Position numbers and translations under genes: made by a program. Below the pieces are notes generated by a model. It did not search any database, was not told the DNA's origin, and worked only from the letters and a program-made list of their open reading frames with translations. A DNA stretch of 34,562 nucleotides from Lachnospiraceae bacterium. Lineage in GTDB: Bacteria; Bacillota; Clostridia; Lachnospirales; Lachnospiraceae. How positions within the stretch are numbered: position 1 is the first letter of the stretch; each line of letters opens with the position of its first letter. The DNA lies in contig JAQVCT010000029.1 in NCBI GenBank assembly GCA_028689655.1, positions 1-34,562 on the forward strand, given 5' to 3'. This document shows positions 16,085 through 25,534 of this stretch, piece after piece.

Positions 16085-17013
16085 ATGTATAGATAGAAAA
16101 AACAGCTCTGTATCAATTTGTGGACACAATAAGGAAAGATAGAGCAATTAAGCGTTCTGATACAGCTGATGGTCTGGGCGATGCAGGAAACACCGCCAAA
16201 CATCACTGTCACCAATATGATCTGCTCCTTCATAGACCATGGGATATTAGAATGTAACACATTTTGCACGCCACTGGAGATTTCAAGAACACAGTTCATG
16301 AGATAGGGCAGGGCATTTGTTTGCTGCATTTTTCCTAATATACAGATAGGAATATAGGTACATAGATTAAAAAAGATCATGTATCCCCCAAGAGTGGTGA
16401 TGGAATGGAAGGCAGAGTGAATGCTTTCGTCTAACGCAAGAAAGAGGGTCAGTTTGGACTTCCTGGGTATTTCCGTTACATCCCTGTGGGCTGTGATCGG
16501 CATGTGACGGTATAAGGTATATCTCATCAGGATGCCATAGAGGATCGGAATGGCATACATGCCTAGTAAAAAGGCAATGTGATAGCCCCCGCGGATGCCT
16601 TGAAATACAATATTGATAAAATAGATAGGTCCAATATTATTGCAAAAGGAAAGAAGATACTGACCTTCCGTCTTTGAAATATATTTTTGATCATAGAGCT
16701 GTGCGACGATCCTGGCACCCATGGGAAAACCACACAGAAAGCCAAACACCACACAATAAATACTGTCCCCATTGATATGATAGATCCTATAAAGGAAGGG
16801 CTCCAATATCCTTATAAAACTGCGGTGTACCTGTAGCAGAATCATCATGGAAGTTACGATCATAAAGGGCAGCAAGGTGGGAATCATGGTCTGAAACCAT
16901 ACCAGGAGTCCCTGACTTGCAAACTGAACACAGGATTTTGCGTGAAATAGCAGGAAATATAGCAAAATAAGGAAAAAGCATCTGATTCCTATTTTTTTCA
17001 TAAAGTTTTTCAA
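16060..17013 (-). CDS. ylbJ: YlbJ-like sporulation integral membrane protein
   Basis: A very hydrophobic protein of 317 residues with about eight membrane segments and the Gate (nucleoside recognition) motif pattern. The stretch FGFLCGFPMGARIVAQLYD, following HINGDSIY, is characteristic of YlbJ, a protein expressed in the mother cell and needed for spore cortex formation. ATG codons at 17079 and 17001 are possible starts, but TTG 17013 has GGGGAT six bases upstream, and a reverse-strand -10 (TATAAC) near 17043 would lie inside the longer form. It is an isolated gene, opposite in direction to its neighbours. Confidence 0.82.
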   Translation of the reverse strand: MKNFMKKIGIRCFFLILLYFLLFHAKSCVQFASQGLLVWFQTMIPTLLPFMIVTSMMILLQVHRSFIRILEPFLYRIYHINGDSIYCVVFGFLCGFPMGARIVAQLYDQKYISKTEGQYLLSFCNNIGPIYFINIVFQGIRGGYHIAFLLGMYAIPILYGILMRYTLYRHMPITAHRDVTEIPRKSKLTLFLALDESIHSAFHSITTLGGYMIFFNLCTYIPICILGKMQQTNALPYLMNCVLEISSGVQNVLHSNIPWSMKEQIILVTVMFGGVSCIAQTISCIRTLNCSIFPYCVHKLIQSCFFYLYINMIYTLF

Positions 17014-17044
17014 ATCTGATCCCCAAACAATCGGAAATAATGTT

Positions 17045-17059
17045 ATACTACAATAGTAT
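17045..17059. promoter_or_regulatory. Palindrome between divergent ylbJ and rsuA-like genes
   Basis: ATACTA-CAA-TAGTAT, a perfect inverted repeat overlapping TATACT on the plus strand and TATAAC on the minus strand, so it may be an operator or simply overlapping divergent -10 elements. Confidence 0.4.
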
Positions 17060-17117
17060 TTGTGATAACTGTGATTCATGCAAATAATGCAGATAATGAT
17101 GATAGAAAGATAAAATA

Positions 17118-17912
17118 ATGCGTTTAGATAAATTTTTAACAGAGATGAATATAGGCACCCGAAGTGAAGTAAAGCAGCTGTTGAAAAAACAGAAAGTCCG
17201 GGTAAATGGGATGACCGTCACCAGACCGGAGATGAAGATCGATCCGGATCTTGATCAGGTTTGCTATGATAATCGGATCTTACAGTATGAAAAATATGTT
17301 TATTATATGCTGCATAAACCTGCCGGCGTGGTGTCTGCCACGGAAGATGCCGTGGAACAGACGGTTGTGGATCTGCTGGCAATAGAAAACTGTAAGGGCC
17401 TGTTTCCTGTGGGCAGACTGGACAAGGATACCGAGGGACTTTTGCTGTTGACCAATGACGGTGCATTTGCGCATTCTGTCCTTTCGCCGAAAAAGCATGT
17501 GCAAAAATGCTATTATGCCATTCTGGATAAGTCATGCACAGACGCTGAGGTTCATGCATTTTGGCAGGGACTGGATATTAAAGACGATAAATTGACATTG
17601 CCTGCTATATTAAAGCCTTTATCAAAAGCGGAACATGAAAGGTATCAGTCTCAGATAACGACCCCGGCCTACGCATCACTTACAGGCTATGGCGCGCTGG
17701 TATGGATCACAGAAGGACGGTATCATCAGGTGAAGCGCATGTTCGCAGTATTTCAGCAGGAGGTGCTCTATCTGAAACGACTCTCCATGGGGGCATTAAT
17801 GCTGGATGAAGGATTACCCACCGGATCTTATGGGAAACTGTCCAAAGAAGTGGCCGAGAAAGCATTGCTCTCCAGCGAAGTGAGAGATAGAAATATAAGT
17901 ACAGAAATATAA
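17118..17912 (+). CDS. rsuA: RsuA-family 16S rRNA pseudouridine synthase
   Basis: It converts a uridine in 16S rRNA (U516 in E. coli) to pseudouridine. The 264-residue product has an N-terminal S4 RNA-binding domain (MRLDKFLTEMNIGTRSEVKQ, 1-60) and the catalytic domain with VGRLDKDTEGLLLLTNDG at 98-115, where D102 is the catalytic aspartate, and EGRYHQVKRMF near 200-210. The ATG has no clear ribosome site (AGAAAGATAAA), and lies ~105 bp from ylbJ. The last residues, RDRNISTEI, are encoded by the first of three tandem 14-bp repeats that continue past the stop. Confidence 0.93.
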   Translation: MRLDKFLTEMNIGTRSEVKQLLKKQKVRVNGMTVTRPEMKIDPDLDQVCYDNRILQYEKYVYYMLHKPAGVVSATEDAVEQTVVDLLAIENCKGLFPVGRLDKDTEGLLLLTNDGAFAHSVLSPKKHVQKCYYAILDKSCTDAEVHAFWQGLDIKDDKLTLPAILKPLSKAEHERYQSQITTPAYASLTGYGALVWITEGRYHQVKRMFAVFQQEVLYLKRLSMGALMLDEGLPTGSYGKLSKEVAEKALLSSEVRDRNISTEI

Positions 17913-17928
17913 GGGTGAAAATATAGCA
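17887..17928 (+). repeat. Three tandem 14-bp repeats crossing the rsuA stop codon
   Basis: ATAGAAATATAAGT, ACAGAAATATAAGG and GTGAAAATATAGCA follow directly. The first two include the end of the rsuA-like gene, so the repeat has become coding sequence there. Confidence 0.7.
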
Positions 17929-17980
17929 TCAAAAGTCTCGTTACGAAAAAATGAATATGGAAGAACCAAGAAGTACTAAT

Positions 17981-18036
17981 CTATATACAATATATAGGAA
18001 TGTAAAGCAATTATGGATATTCATAAAATATCCATA
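17981..18036. promoter_or_regulatory. Two inverted repeats upstream of the HAD gene
   Basis: CTATATA-CAA-TATATAG (17981-17997) is a perfect 7-bp-arm palindrome; TATGGATAT / ATATCCATA (18012-18020 and 18028-18036) is a 9-bp hairpin with a 7-nt loop. Neither is followed by a T run, so they are more operator-like than terminator-like. Confidence 0.5.
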
Positions 18037-18080
18037 TAGAGCACAATGATAAAAACGATCAGATAGGAGAATATAGAAGC

Positions 18081-18728
18081 ATGTTGACACATAAAAAAGC
18101 AGTAATTTTTGATTTGGATGGAACGCTGGTGGATTCCATGGGCATATGGAAGGAACTTGACGTGGAATATCTGTCGAAGTTTCAGATCAAGCTTCCAGAG
18201 AATTTACAAAATGAAATTGAAGGAATGAGTTTTCATGAGACAGCGGCATATTTTAAGAATCGATTCTCCCTTGCAGACAGCATCGAGGAGATCACGAAGT
18301 GCTGGAATGAGATGGCAGCCTACAAATATACCCATGAAGTTCCTTTAAAAAAGGGTGTCCTGGAATTTCTGGAGCTATGCAAGATGCAAAAAATAAAAAT
18401 AGGAATCGCCTCCAGCAATTCAAAGGAGCTTGTGATGAACGTACTGAAGGCACATGGAATCCATACGTATTTTGATGCCATCTGTACGTCCTGTCACGGT
18501 GAAAAGGGAAAGCCGTCACCGGATGTATATCTGAAAGCCGCGAAACAATTGCAGATCAATCCTGCGGACTGTCTGGTATTCGAGGATATCGTCCCCGGCA
18601 TACAGGCGGGCAAAGCGGCTGGAATGACCGTATGCGCAGTGGATGATGTATATTCCAGCTACCAAAAAGAAGATAAGATAAAGCTGGCAGATTATTTTAT
18701 TCACAATTATTTTGAAATCGTAGCCTAG
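18081..18728 (+). CDS. HAD superfamily hydrolase (beta-phosphoglucomutase-like phosphatase)
   Basis: The 215-residue product has the HAD motifs in order: FDLDGTLVDS with nucleophile D11 and D13, motif II IASSNS near 113-118, the lysine motif KGKPSPDVYLKAA near 140, and EDIVPGIQAGKAAGM for motif IV. The helical cap lies between motifs I and II, as in beta-phosphoglucomutase and GPH-type phosphatases. The substrate cannot be read from sequence. AGGAGA precedes the ATG. The YgiQ-type gene follows after 12 bp, so the two are probably one operon. Confidence 0.9.
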   Translation: MLTHKKAVIFDLDGTLVDSMGIWKELDVEYLSKFQIKLPENLQNEIEGMSFHETAAYFKNRFSLADSIEEITKCWNEMAAYKYTHEVPLKKGVLEFLELCKMQKIKIGIASSNSKELVMNVLKAHGIHTYFDAICTSCHGEKGKPSPDVYLKAAKQLQINPADCLVFEDIVPGIQAGKAAGMTVCAVDDVYSSYQKEDKIKLADYFIHNYFEIVA

Positions 18729-18740
18729 AAAGAGGATCTT

Positions 18741-20744
18741 ATGACAACTGGATTTTTACCCATCTCCAAAAAAGATTTGAAATCAAGAAATATCGAACAG
18801 TTAGATTTTGTATATGTATGTGGTGATGCCTACGTGGATCATCCTTCCTTTGGTGCTGCCATCATCACCAGAGTACTGGAATCCCATGGGTATACCGTCG
18901 GAATGATTCCACAGCCGGACTGGAAAGATCCCGCGAGTATCTCTGCCCTGGGAAAACCAAAGTTAGGATTTCTGGTATCTGCCGGAAATATGGATTCCAT
19001 GGTAAATCACTATTTTGTATCCAAAAAGCATCGTCCCACAGATGCCTATACCCCTGGGGGAGAGCCCTGCAAGAGGCCGGATCATGCCACAGTCGTATAC
19101 GGAAATCTCATTCGTCAGACCTATCGTGATGTCCCTATCATCATCGGTGGTATCGAGGCAAGCCTTCGCAGAATGGCACATTATGATTACTGGTCGGACA
19201 GCTTCAAACGCTCCATCTTACTGGACAGTCAGGCAGATATGATATCCTACGGTATGGGCGAGAAATCTATCGTGGAGATCGCAGATGCACTGAAAAGCGG
19301 TATTGATATCAAAGATATTACGTTTATTCCCGGCACAGTGTATAAGACCAAGATACTGGATGGCCTATATGATTACATTACCCTGCCTTCCTACTCAGAC
19401 ATGAAGGAAGACAAGTTTCAATACGCCAAAAGCTTTGCCGTACAGTATAAAAATACAGATCCCTTTACCGGGAAAATACTGATTGAAGGATATCCCAACG
19501 GACAATATGTGGTGCAGAATCCGCCACAGACACCGCTGACACAGGGAGAGATGGATGACATCTATGCGCTGCCTTATATGCGCACTTATCACCCTTCCTA
19601 TGAAGCCAAGGGCGGTGTTCCGGCCATTTCCGAGATCAAGTTTTCGCTGGTCAGCAACAGAGGCTGTTTTGGGGGCTGTAATTTTTGTGCCCTGACGTTC
19701 CATCAGGGACGAACCATACAGACGAGAAGCCACGAATCCATCGTGGATGAAGCAAAATTGATGATTGAGGAACCTGACTTCAAGGGCTATATTCATGATG
19801 TGGGAGGTCCTACAGCGAATTTCCGCTTTCCTTCCTGTGAAAAACAGATGACTCTGGGGGTCTGTAAAAATAAACAGTGCCTATTCCCTAAGCCCTGTAA
19901 GAATCTGAAAGTGGATCACAGTGATTATCTGGAGCTTTTGCGAGAATTGCGAAGTCTGCCAAAAGTCAAGAAAGTATTTATTCGATCAGGAATCCGCTTT
20001 GATTATCTGATTGCAGATGAGGATGATACTTTTTTCAAAGAATTGGTGGAGCATCATATCAGCGGTCAGCTCAAGGTGGCACCGGAGCATATCGCAGATG
20101 CAGTTCTCTGTAGAATGGGCAAGCCGGAAAATGCGGTCTATCAAAAATTTACAGAAAAATATGAGGACCTGAATCGAAAAGCCGGAAAGAGGCAGTTCTT
20201 AGTCCCTTATCTGATGTCCTCCCACCCTGGTTCCACTATGAAGGAAGCCATCGAACTGGCAGAATATCTTCGAGACCTGGGATATATGCCGGAGCAGGTG
20301 CAGGATTTCTATCCGACCCCTTCCACAGTATCCACCGTCATGTATTACACCGGTATCGACCCACGGGACATGAAGTCCGTCTACGTGCCCAGGAATCCTC
20401 ACGAGAAAGCCATGCAGAGAGCACTGATCCAGTATCGCAATCCGAAGAATTATGATTTGGTCATGGAAGCTCTGAAATCAGAGGGAAGAGAGGATCTGAT
20501 CGGATTTGACAAGCATTGTCTCATACGCCCGCGAAAGCTTTCCTTTGAAAAAAAAGCGGCTGATCGAAGAGAGAATACCCGCAAGACGCCCAATAAAGGG
20601 AAAACTGCAAATAGAGATAATAATGGTAAGAAAGAAAGCATCTCAAAAAATGTATCTGGCTACAAACGTACCAGCGATGTGAGAAAGAATGTAACGGTGA
20701 CAAAGAAGAAAAGTTCTATCCGCAATGTACACAGGAAAAAATGA
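18741..20744 (+). CDS. YgiQ family radical SAM protein
   Basis: A large radical SAM protein of unknown reaction, 667 residues. The iron-sulfur motif [10 protein letters not shown] (C309, C313, C316) has the radical SAM CX3CX2C spacing. N-terminal signatures include [20 protein letters not shown] and [20 protein letters not shown], both typical of the YgiQ family, and [20 protein letters not shown] near the C-terminal end. The last ~60 residues (from about 600) are a very basic, Lys/Arg/Asn-rich tail that looks disordered and may bind RNA or nucleic acid. GAGGATC precedes the ATG. Confidence 0.93.
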   Translation: MTTGFLPISKKDLKSRNIEQLDFVYVCGDAYVDHPSFGAAIITRVLESHGYTVGMIPQPDWKDPASISALGKPKLGFLVSAGNMDSMVNHYFVSKKHRPTDAYTPGGEPCKRPDHATVVYGNLIRQTYRDVPIIIGGIEASLRRMAHYDYWSDSFKRSILLDSQADMISYGMGEKSIVEIADALKSGIDIKDITFIPGTVYKTKILDGLYDYITLPSYSDMKEDKFQYAKSFAVQYKNTDPFTGKILIEGYPNGQYVVQNPPQTPLTQGEMDDIYALPYMRTYHPSYEAKGGVPAISEIKFSLVSNRGCFGGCNFCALTFHQGRTIQTRSHESIVDEAKLMIEEPDFKGYIHDVGGPTANFRFPSCEKQMTLGVCKNKQCLFPKPCKNLKVDHSDYLELLRELRSLPKVKKVFIRSGIRFDYLIADEDDTFFKELVEHHISGQLKVAPEHIADAVLCRMGKPENAVYQKFTEKYEDLNRKAGKRQFLVPYLMSSHPGSTMKEAIELAEYLRDLGYMPEQVQDFYPTPSTVSTVMYYTGIDPRDMKSVYVPRNPHEKAMQRALIQYRNPKNYDLVMEALKSEGREDLIGFDKHCLIRPRKLSFEKKAADRRENTRKTPNKGKTANRDNNGKKESISKNVSGYKRTSDVRKNVTVTKKKSSIRNVHRKK

Positions 20745-20787
20745 TGGTAGTAAAAATTCTATATTGTTATCTTAATAAAAAATATGA

Positions 20788-20835
20788 ATAAGTATTAAAA
20801 TAAGTATACAAATAAACATTGGAATAGGAATTTTA
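20788..20835 (+). repeat. Four degenerate tandem 12-bp repeats before the SDR gene
   Basis: ATAAGTATTAAA, ATAAGTATACAA, ATAAACATTGGA and ATAGGAATTTTA run head to tail in the AT-rich 155-bp gap. Confidence 0.6.
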
Positions 20836-20899
20836 AAAAAAGAGAAAATAAGCAAGATAAAATCTAATATAGCAGAAATAGCAGGAAAGGAACAGGCGT

Positions 20900-21676
20900 A
20901 TGAATATTGCACTTATCACAGGAGCGTCCTCAGGACTTGGCAGACAATTTGCCATACAGATAGATTATCTGTCCATGCATCAAAAGATTCGAAAAATCGA
21001 TGAGATCTGGCTGGTGGCAAGACGAAGAGAACAGCTAAAAGAACTGTCTGTCACACTAAGTACCAGGACCAGGATCATCCCCATGGATGTCACCAATGAT
21101 ATCTCCATGATACAGTACCATGAAATCTTACAGCAGGAATCGCCCCATATCCAATTACTTGTAAACTGTGCCGGATTTGGACTCCTTGGCAAATTTAAAG
21201 ATCTGGATATCGCAGATCAGCTTGCCATGGTGGATGTGAACTGTAAGGCATTGACGAAAATGACCTATTTTTGCATTCCCTATATGGCAAAGGGCAGTCA
21301 CATCATACAGTTAGCCAGCAGCGCAGCCTTTTTGCCCCAGCCTAATTTCGCAATCTATGCTGCCACCAAATCTTATGTGCTGAGTTTCTCCCATGCACTT
21401 TCCGAGGAATTACGAAAAGATGAGATCATTGTCACCGCCGTATGCCCTGGTCCTGTAAACACCAATTTCTTTACCATCGCGGAGAAATACGGCTCTAACC
21501 TGGCTGTGAAGAAATTAACGATGGTGGAAGCCCCGGCAGTGGTAAGGGCGGCATTAAGAGCAGCTTACAGGAAAAAGACCGTCTCCGTGTACAGTCCCCT
21601 CATCAAGGCATTCCATGTGTTGACCAAATGCATGCCGGTAAAATGGATTCTATATGTATTACGAAAATTTAAATAA
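20900..21676 (+). CDS. Short-chain dehydrogenase/reductase
   Basis: A classical SDR of 258 residues using NAD(P)H. Cofactor motif TGASSGLG at 7-14, NCAGFG at 89-94, and the catalytic set S140/S141, Y153 and K157 (YAATKSYVLSF). A C-terminal hydrophobic/basic end (CMPVKWILYVLRKFK) could touch the membrane. Many similar clostridial SDRs are annotated as DltE- or YqjQ-like, but the substrate cannot be inferred. GGAAAGGAA precedes the ATG. Confidence 0.9.
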   Translation: MNIALITGASSGLGRQFAIQIDYLSMHQKIRKIDEIWLVARRREQLKELSVTLSTRTRIIPMDVTNDISMIQYHEILQQESPHIQLLVNCAGFGLLGKFKDLDIADQLAMVDVNCKALTKMTYFCIPYMAKGSHIIQLASSAAFLPQPNFAIYAATKSYVLSFSHALSEELRKDEIIVTAVCPGPVNTNFFTIAEKYGSNLAVKKLTMVEAPAVVRAALRAAYRKKTVSVYSPLIKAFHVLTKCMPVKWILYVLRKFK

Positions 21677-21796
21677 CATCAAAGTAAGATAGCATATTTT
21701 CTACTTTAAAATAAGATTTTTCGATATTCTTCCCGTTTTAAAGGAAACATCATAAAGTCATTTTATAAAGAATAGAGAAAAGAAAAGAGAGTTCCC

Positions 21797-22375
21797 ATGT
21801 CAAATGATAAACGTCACAAAATAAAAAAAGGTACCTTCGGGTATCTGCCTTATCAAAAGAAAAAAAATATCATTCAAACGATTCTGTTGTTCGTACTTGC
21901 TTTGCTTATCTATATTACAGGATATATTTCCACTGGAACCAGAGCGAACCTTCTCACTATCGTCGCCATGCTGGGTATGCTGCCCGCAAGTAAAAGTGCC
22001 GTAGAGATGATTCTGTTCCTGCGCCAGAAAAATTGCAGCAGGGAGATCAATGATCAGATTCGCACCCATGAGGGAGATTTTCCCATGGCATATGAGCTGG
22101 TGTTAACTTCCTATGACAGGAATTTTCCCATCAGTTCCATCGCTGTTCAGGCGAATACCGTATGCGGATACACCGAAAATGAACATTGCGATGTTGCGGC
22201 AGCGGAAAAACATATTTCAGATATTTTAAAGCAAAATGGATATAAGCCTGCCGTTAAATTATTTAAAGAGTTGGAAAAATATAACAATCGACTGGATGCG
22301 TTAAAAGACCTGGAATCCGATTCTGCGGACAAAGACGCAGAAATAATGGAAGTCATCAAGGCGATTTCCATATAA
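21797..22375 (+). CDS. Hypothetical membrane protein, 192 aa
   Basis: Not recognised. A basic N-terminus (MSNDKRHKIKKGTFGYLPYQKKKN) is followed by two adjacent hydrophobic segments at about 26-45 and 50-72, then a ~110-residue soluble part containing YELVLTSYDRNFPISSIAVQ and a helical KLFKELEKYNNRLDALKDLE end. GAGAG lies before the ATG. The next gene starts 30 bp later, so it may be co-transcribed with the RluA-type gene. Function unknown. Confidence 0.72.
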   Translation: MSNDKRHKIKKGTFGYLPYQKKKNIIQTILLFVLALLIYITGYISTGTRANLLTIVAMLGMLPASKSAVEMILFLRQKNCSREINDQIRTHEGDFPMAYELVLTSYDRNFPISSIAVQANTVCGYTENEHCDVAAAEKHISDILKQNGYKPAVKLFKELEKYNNRLDALKDLESDSADKDAEIMEVIKAISI

Positions 22376-22405
22376 TCCATATCCTTGGAAAGGGATGTTC
22401 AGACT

Positions 22406-23398
22406 ATGATAAAAGAAACCATTCATTCTAACGAAGCAGGGCAGCGCCTGGACAAATATCTGAAAAAGTATCTGTGCTATGCACCGGGAAGTTTTGTCTA
22501 TAAAATGCTTCGCAAAAAAAATATTACCTTAAATGATCATAAGGCAGATGGCACTGAGAAACTCAATATAGGAGATACGATCTCCTTTTTTCTGGGGGAA
22601 GAGACTCTGGAAAAATTTCACGGTGCCAAAAAGAATGCAGTGTCTGAGACGGCACAGTATTCGTCTGCTTATTTTCAATTGAAAAAACGATTTTCCGTGC
22701 TTTATGAGGATGATAATATCATCCTGCTGAATAAGAACGCCGGAGTTCTCTCACAGAAGGCAAAGGAAAGTGATGTGTCATTAAATGAGGCACTCATCGG
22801 ATATTTATTGCAGACAGATGCCTTGACTCCTGAGGATCTTGGCACCTTCAAGCCTTCCATATGTAACCGTCTGGATCGCAACACCAGCGGGATCGTGATC
22901 TGTGGGAAATCCCTGACGGGTCTTCAGACCATGAGCCTGCTGTTGAAGGAGCGAACCATGCACAAGTATTATCGCTGCCTGGTGAAGGGTGTTATGACGG
23001 AGTCAAACCATCTGGAAGGTTATATCAGTAAAGAGGAACGCATCAATAAAGTCACTATTTATAAGGATAAAGCCGCTGACAGCGTGCCCATCATAACCAA
23101 CTATAAGCCTTTACACAATAACGGCAGGATCACCCTCCTGGAAGTGGAACTGGTCACCGGTAAGACACACCAGATCAGAGCACATCTGGCTTCCATCGGC
23201 CATCCCATCGTCGGTGATTACAAGTATGGTGACCCTCATACAAACGCACGCTATAAAGAACGGTTTTTAGTGGAACATCAATTATTACATGCTTATCGCG
23301 TGGAATTTCCAACACTGGAGAATGCCTGTGGCAATCTGTCCGGGAAAATATTTGTAGCGGATGTGCCACCAGTCTATAGAAAGATTCTTGAATCGTAA
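22406..23398 (+). CDS. RluA-family pseudouridine synthase
   Basis: Converts uridine to pseudouridine in rRNA or tRNA. The 330-residue product has an S4-like N-terminal domain (RLDKYLKKYL, then VYKMLRKKNITLND) and the RluA catalytic signature CNRLDRNTSGIVICGKSL at 153-170 with catalytic D157. The C-terminal motif LVTGKTHQIRAHLASIGHPI follows. I choose ATG 22406 with GGAAAGGGA upstream; the frame is also open from a TTG at 22385. The exact RNA target (RluC- or RluD-like) cannot be told from sequence. Confidence 0.94.
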   Translation: MIKETIHSNEAGQRLDKYLKKYLCYAPGSFVYKMLRKKNITLNDHKADGTEKLNIGDTISFFLGEETLEKFHGAKKNAVSETAQYSSAYFQLKKRFSVLYEDDNIILLNKNAGVLSQKAKESDVSLNEALIGYLLQTDALTPEDLGTFKPSICNRLDRNTSGIVICGKSLTGLQTMSLLLKERTMHKYYRCLVKGVMTESNHLEGYISKEERINKVTIYKDKAADSVPIITNYKPLHNNGRITLLEVELVTGKTHQIRAHLASIGHPIVGDYKYGDPHTNARYKERFLVEHQLLHAYRVEFPTLENACGNLSGKIFVADVPPVYRKILES

Positions 23399-23480
23399 AC
23401 CCATGATCTACTTTGATTGACTACAATCAGTTCATCATCGCAACAAAGTAATAGAGATAAGTAACATAACGGGAGACAGC

Positions 23481-24032
23481 ATGGCAACATGGAATTCAAG
23501 AGGTCTTCGAGGTTCCACCCTGGAAGATCTGATCAACCGCACCAATGAAAAATATCAGGAACACCATCTGGCACTGATTCAAAAAATACCAACACCCATT
23601 ACTCCTATTAAAATCGATAAGGAATCAAGACACATTACACTGGCTTATTTCGATCAGAAAAGTACTGTGGACTATATTGGTGTGGTGCAGGGCATTCCCA
23701 TCTGTTTTGATGCCAAGGAATGCGCTACAGATACCTTTGCCCTGGCCAATATCCATGAGCACCAGGTGCAGTTCATGAAGGAATTTGAACAGCAGCGGGG
23801 GATTGCTTTTTTCCTGATCTATTATTCCGCCAGGAATACCTTTTACTATCTGACCTATCGGCTCATGAGAAGCTTTTGGGATCGGGCACAGTCCGGCGGA
23901 CGGAAGAGTTTCCGCTTTGAGGAGTTGGAGGAACAGTTTTTCCTGTCACAAAAGCAGGGAATTCTGGTACCTTATCTGGATATGATTCAGTTGGATCTTC
24001 AATTGCGTGATGACTTGAGAGATGAGGGTTGA
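23481..24032 (+). CDS. recU: Holliday junction resolvase RecU
   Basis: RecU resolves four-way DNA junctions in Firmicutes and aids chromosome segregation. The 183-residue product shows WNSRGLRGSTLEDLINRTNE at 4-23, the catalytic core DYIGVVQGIPICFDAKE (64-80) with the D64...D77-A-K79 metal-site pattern, and IHEHQVQFMKEFEQQRGIAFFLI. The residue that is often glutamate in this pattern is D77 here. GGGAGA precedes the ATG. The gene may share the RluA-type operon, 82 bp upstream. Confidence 0.93.
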   Translation: MATWNSRGLRGSTLEDLINRTNEKYQEHHLALIQKIPTPITPIKIDKESRHITLAYFDQKSTVDYIGVVQGIPICFDAKECATDTFALANIHEHQVQFMKEFEQQRGIAFFLIYYSARNTFYYLTYRLMRSFWDRAQSGGRKSFRFEELEEQFFLSQKQGILVPYLDMIQLDLQLRDDLRDEG

Positions 24033-24057
24033 CAAAGTTTCGTTAGTTTTGTATACT
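24029..24057 (+). promoter_or_regulatory. his operon promoter overlapping the recU stop codon
   Basis: TTGACA (24029-24034), 17 bp, TATACT (24052-24057): near-consensus sigma-A promoter. The -35 shares bases with the recU stop TGA. A hairpin CTACCA (24056-24061) / TGGTAG (24073-24078) sits at the expected start site. The leader is ~190 nt and I find no T-box or His-rich leader peptide in it. Confidence 0.9.
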
Positions 24058-24253
24058 ACCAGTAGTTTTATATGGTAGCTTGATATCACGTTACCGCATT
24101 AAAGCATTTGCAAGAACATAGACAATTATGATGAAATGATAGTTACTATCCCTGATACAAGCTTCGTAATTATCAGTACCATCACAATACCTAGAAAATT
24201 AAAATAATCATAATAAGTAGAACAATTCAAACAGGAAAGGTAACAGGAGTACA

Positions 24254-25534
24254 ATGAGTAAACAATTAGTGCATACCCCGGAGGGTGTACGTGATATTTA
24301 TGGTGAAGAATATGAGAAGAAATTACTGATTCAGGATTTATTACATAATCAGATCAAATCCTATGGATTTCATGATATTCAGACACCGACCTTTGAATTT
24401 TTTGATGTATTTTCAAGAGAAATCGGAACTGTTCCTTCAAAGGAACTCTATAAATTTTTTGACAAGGAGGGCAATACGCTGGTATTGAGACCAGACTTTA
24501 CCCCTTCCATCGCAAGGTGTGCCGCAAAATATTTCATGGAGGAAGATATTCCCCTGCGATTCTGCTATTCCGGCAACACCTTTGTGAATAACTCTAATTT
24601 ACAGGGGAAATTAAAGGAAAGCACCCAGATGGGAGCTGAACTTATCGGGGATGATTCTGTGGAAGCAGATGCGGAGATGATCAGTCTGGTGATCGAATCA
24701 CTTAAGGCCACAGGCTTAAAGGAGTTTCAGGTGAGCATTGGAGAAATCGAATTTTTCAAGGGCATCTGCGAGGAGTTCGGTATTCCGGAGGACACTGAGA
24801 TCGAGCTGCGTGATCTGATCTCCAACAAGAATTATTTTGGTGCGGAAGAACTGCTAAGTGCCCAGAATGTACAAAAAAATAATATTGATGTATTTTTAAA
24901 GGTTACAGATATTTTCGGCTCTCTGGATGACCTTCTGGAGGCGAAAAAAGTGGTTCGCAATCAGCGTTCCATCCGTGCCATCGAACGTCTGGAAAAAGTA
25001 TATAAGATACTGTGTCTCTATCAAGTGGAGGATTATGTATCTTTTGATCTGGGGATGCTCAGCAAATATAATTATTACACCGGCATTATTTTCAGGGCAT
25101 ATACCTACGGCGTGGGAGATGCCATCGTAACGGGGGGACGGTATGACAATTTGCTGGATCAGTTCGGCAAACATTCTGCAGCCATCGGATTTATGGTGGT
25201 AATTGATGACCTCCTGGCAGCCATATCCAGACAGAAAATCACTATTGCCATGGATAAGAAAGACACTGTGATCCTCTATAATGATGCATTTATGAAGGAT
25301 GCCATTGCACTTGCCAATCATCTGAGACAGCAGGGCTTGCAGATCGAATTGATTCGATTGAATGAGGATAAGACCGTGGCACGGTATATTGCCTTCGCCA
25401 GGGACAATATGATGGGACGCATCATCTGTATGCAGTCTGACCATATCTATAGCATAGACCCTTCTACAGGTGAGAAACAGGAATCATCTATGGAGAAGCT
25501 AATGGCATACAGAATGAAGGAGGGAATGGCATGA
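24254..25534 (+). CDS. hisZ: ATP phosphoribosyltransferase regulatory subunit HisZ
   Basis: HisZ is a histidyl-tRNA-synthetase-like protein without aminoacylation activity that forms the active enzyme with short HisG, the first step of histidine synthesis. The 426-residue product opens with HTPEGVRDIYGEEYEKK and has the class II-like motif 2 TLVLRPDFTPSIARCAAKYF and YYTGIIFRAYTYG, typical of HisZ. No full HisS anticodon-binding domain is obvious. Its stop overlaps hisG by 4 bp (ATGA), so translation is likely coupled. Confidence 0.95.
   Translation: MSKQLVHTPEGVRDIYGEEYEKKLLIQDLLHNQIKSYGFHDIQTPTFEFFDVFSREIGTVPSKELYKFFDKEGNTLVLRPDFTPSIARCAAKYFMEEDIPLRFCYSGNTFVNNSNLQGKLKESTQMGAELIGDDSVEADAEMISLVIESLKATGLKEFQVSIGEIEFFKGICEEFGIPEDTEIELRDLISNKNYFGAEELLSAQNVQKNNIDVFLKVTDIFGSLDDLLEAKKVVRNQRSIRAIERLEKVYKILCLYQVEDYVSFDLGMLSKYNYYTGIIFRAYTYGVGDAIVTGGRYDNLLDQFGKHSAAIGFMVVIDDLLAAISRQKITIAMDKKDTVILYNDAFMKDAIALANHLRQQGLQIELIRLNEDKTVARYIAFARDNMMGRIICMQSDHIYSIDPSTGEKQESSMEKLMAYRMKEGMA

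Noticed and set aside
24058..24253. T-box riboswitch before hisZ
   Set aside because: No T-box sequence or antiterminator/terminator pair could be found by eye.
24896..25444. 182-aa reverse-strand frame within hisZ
   Set aside because: Antisense shadow of a well-supported gene; composition rich in His and Ile as expected for a reverse reading.
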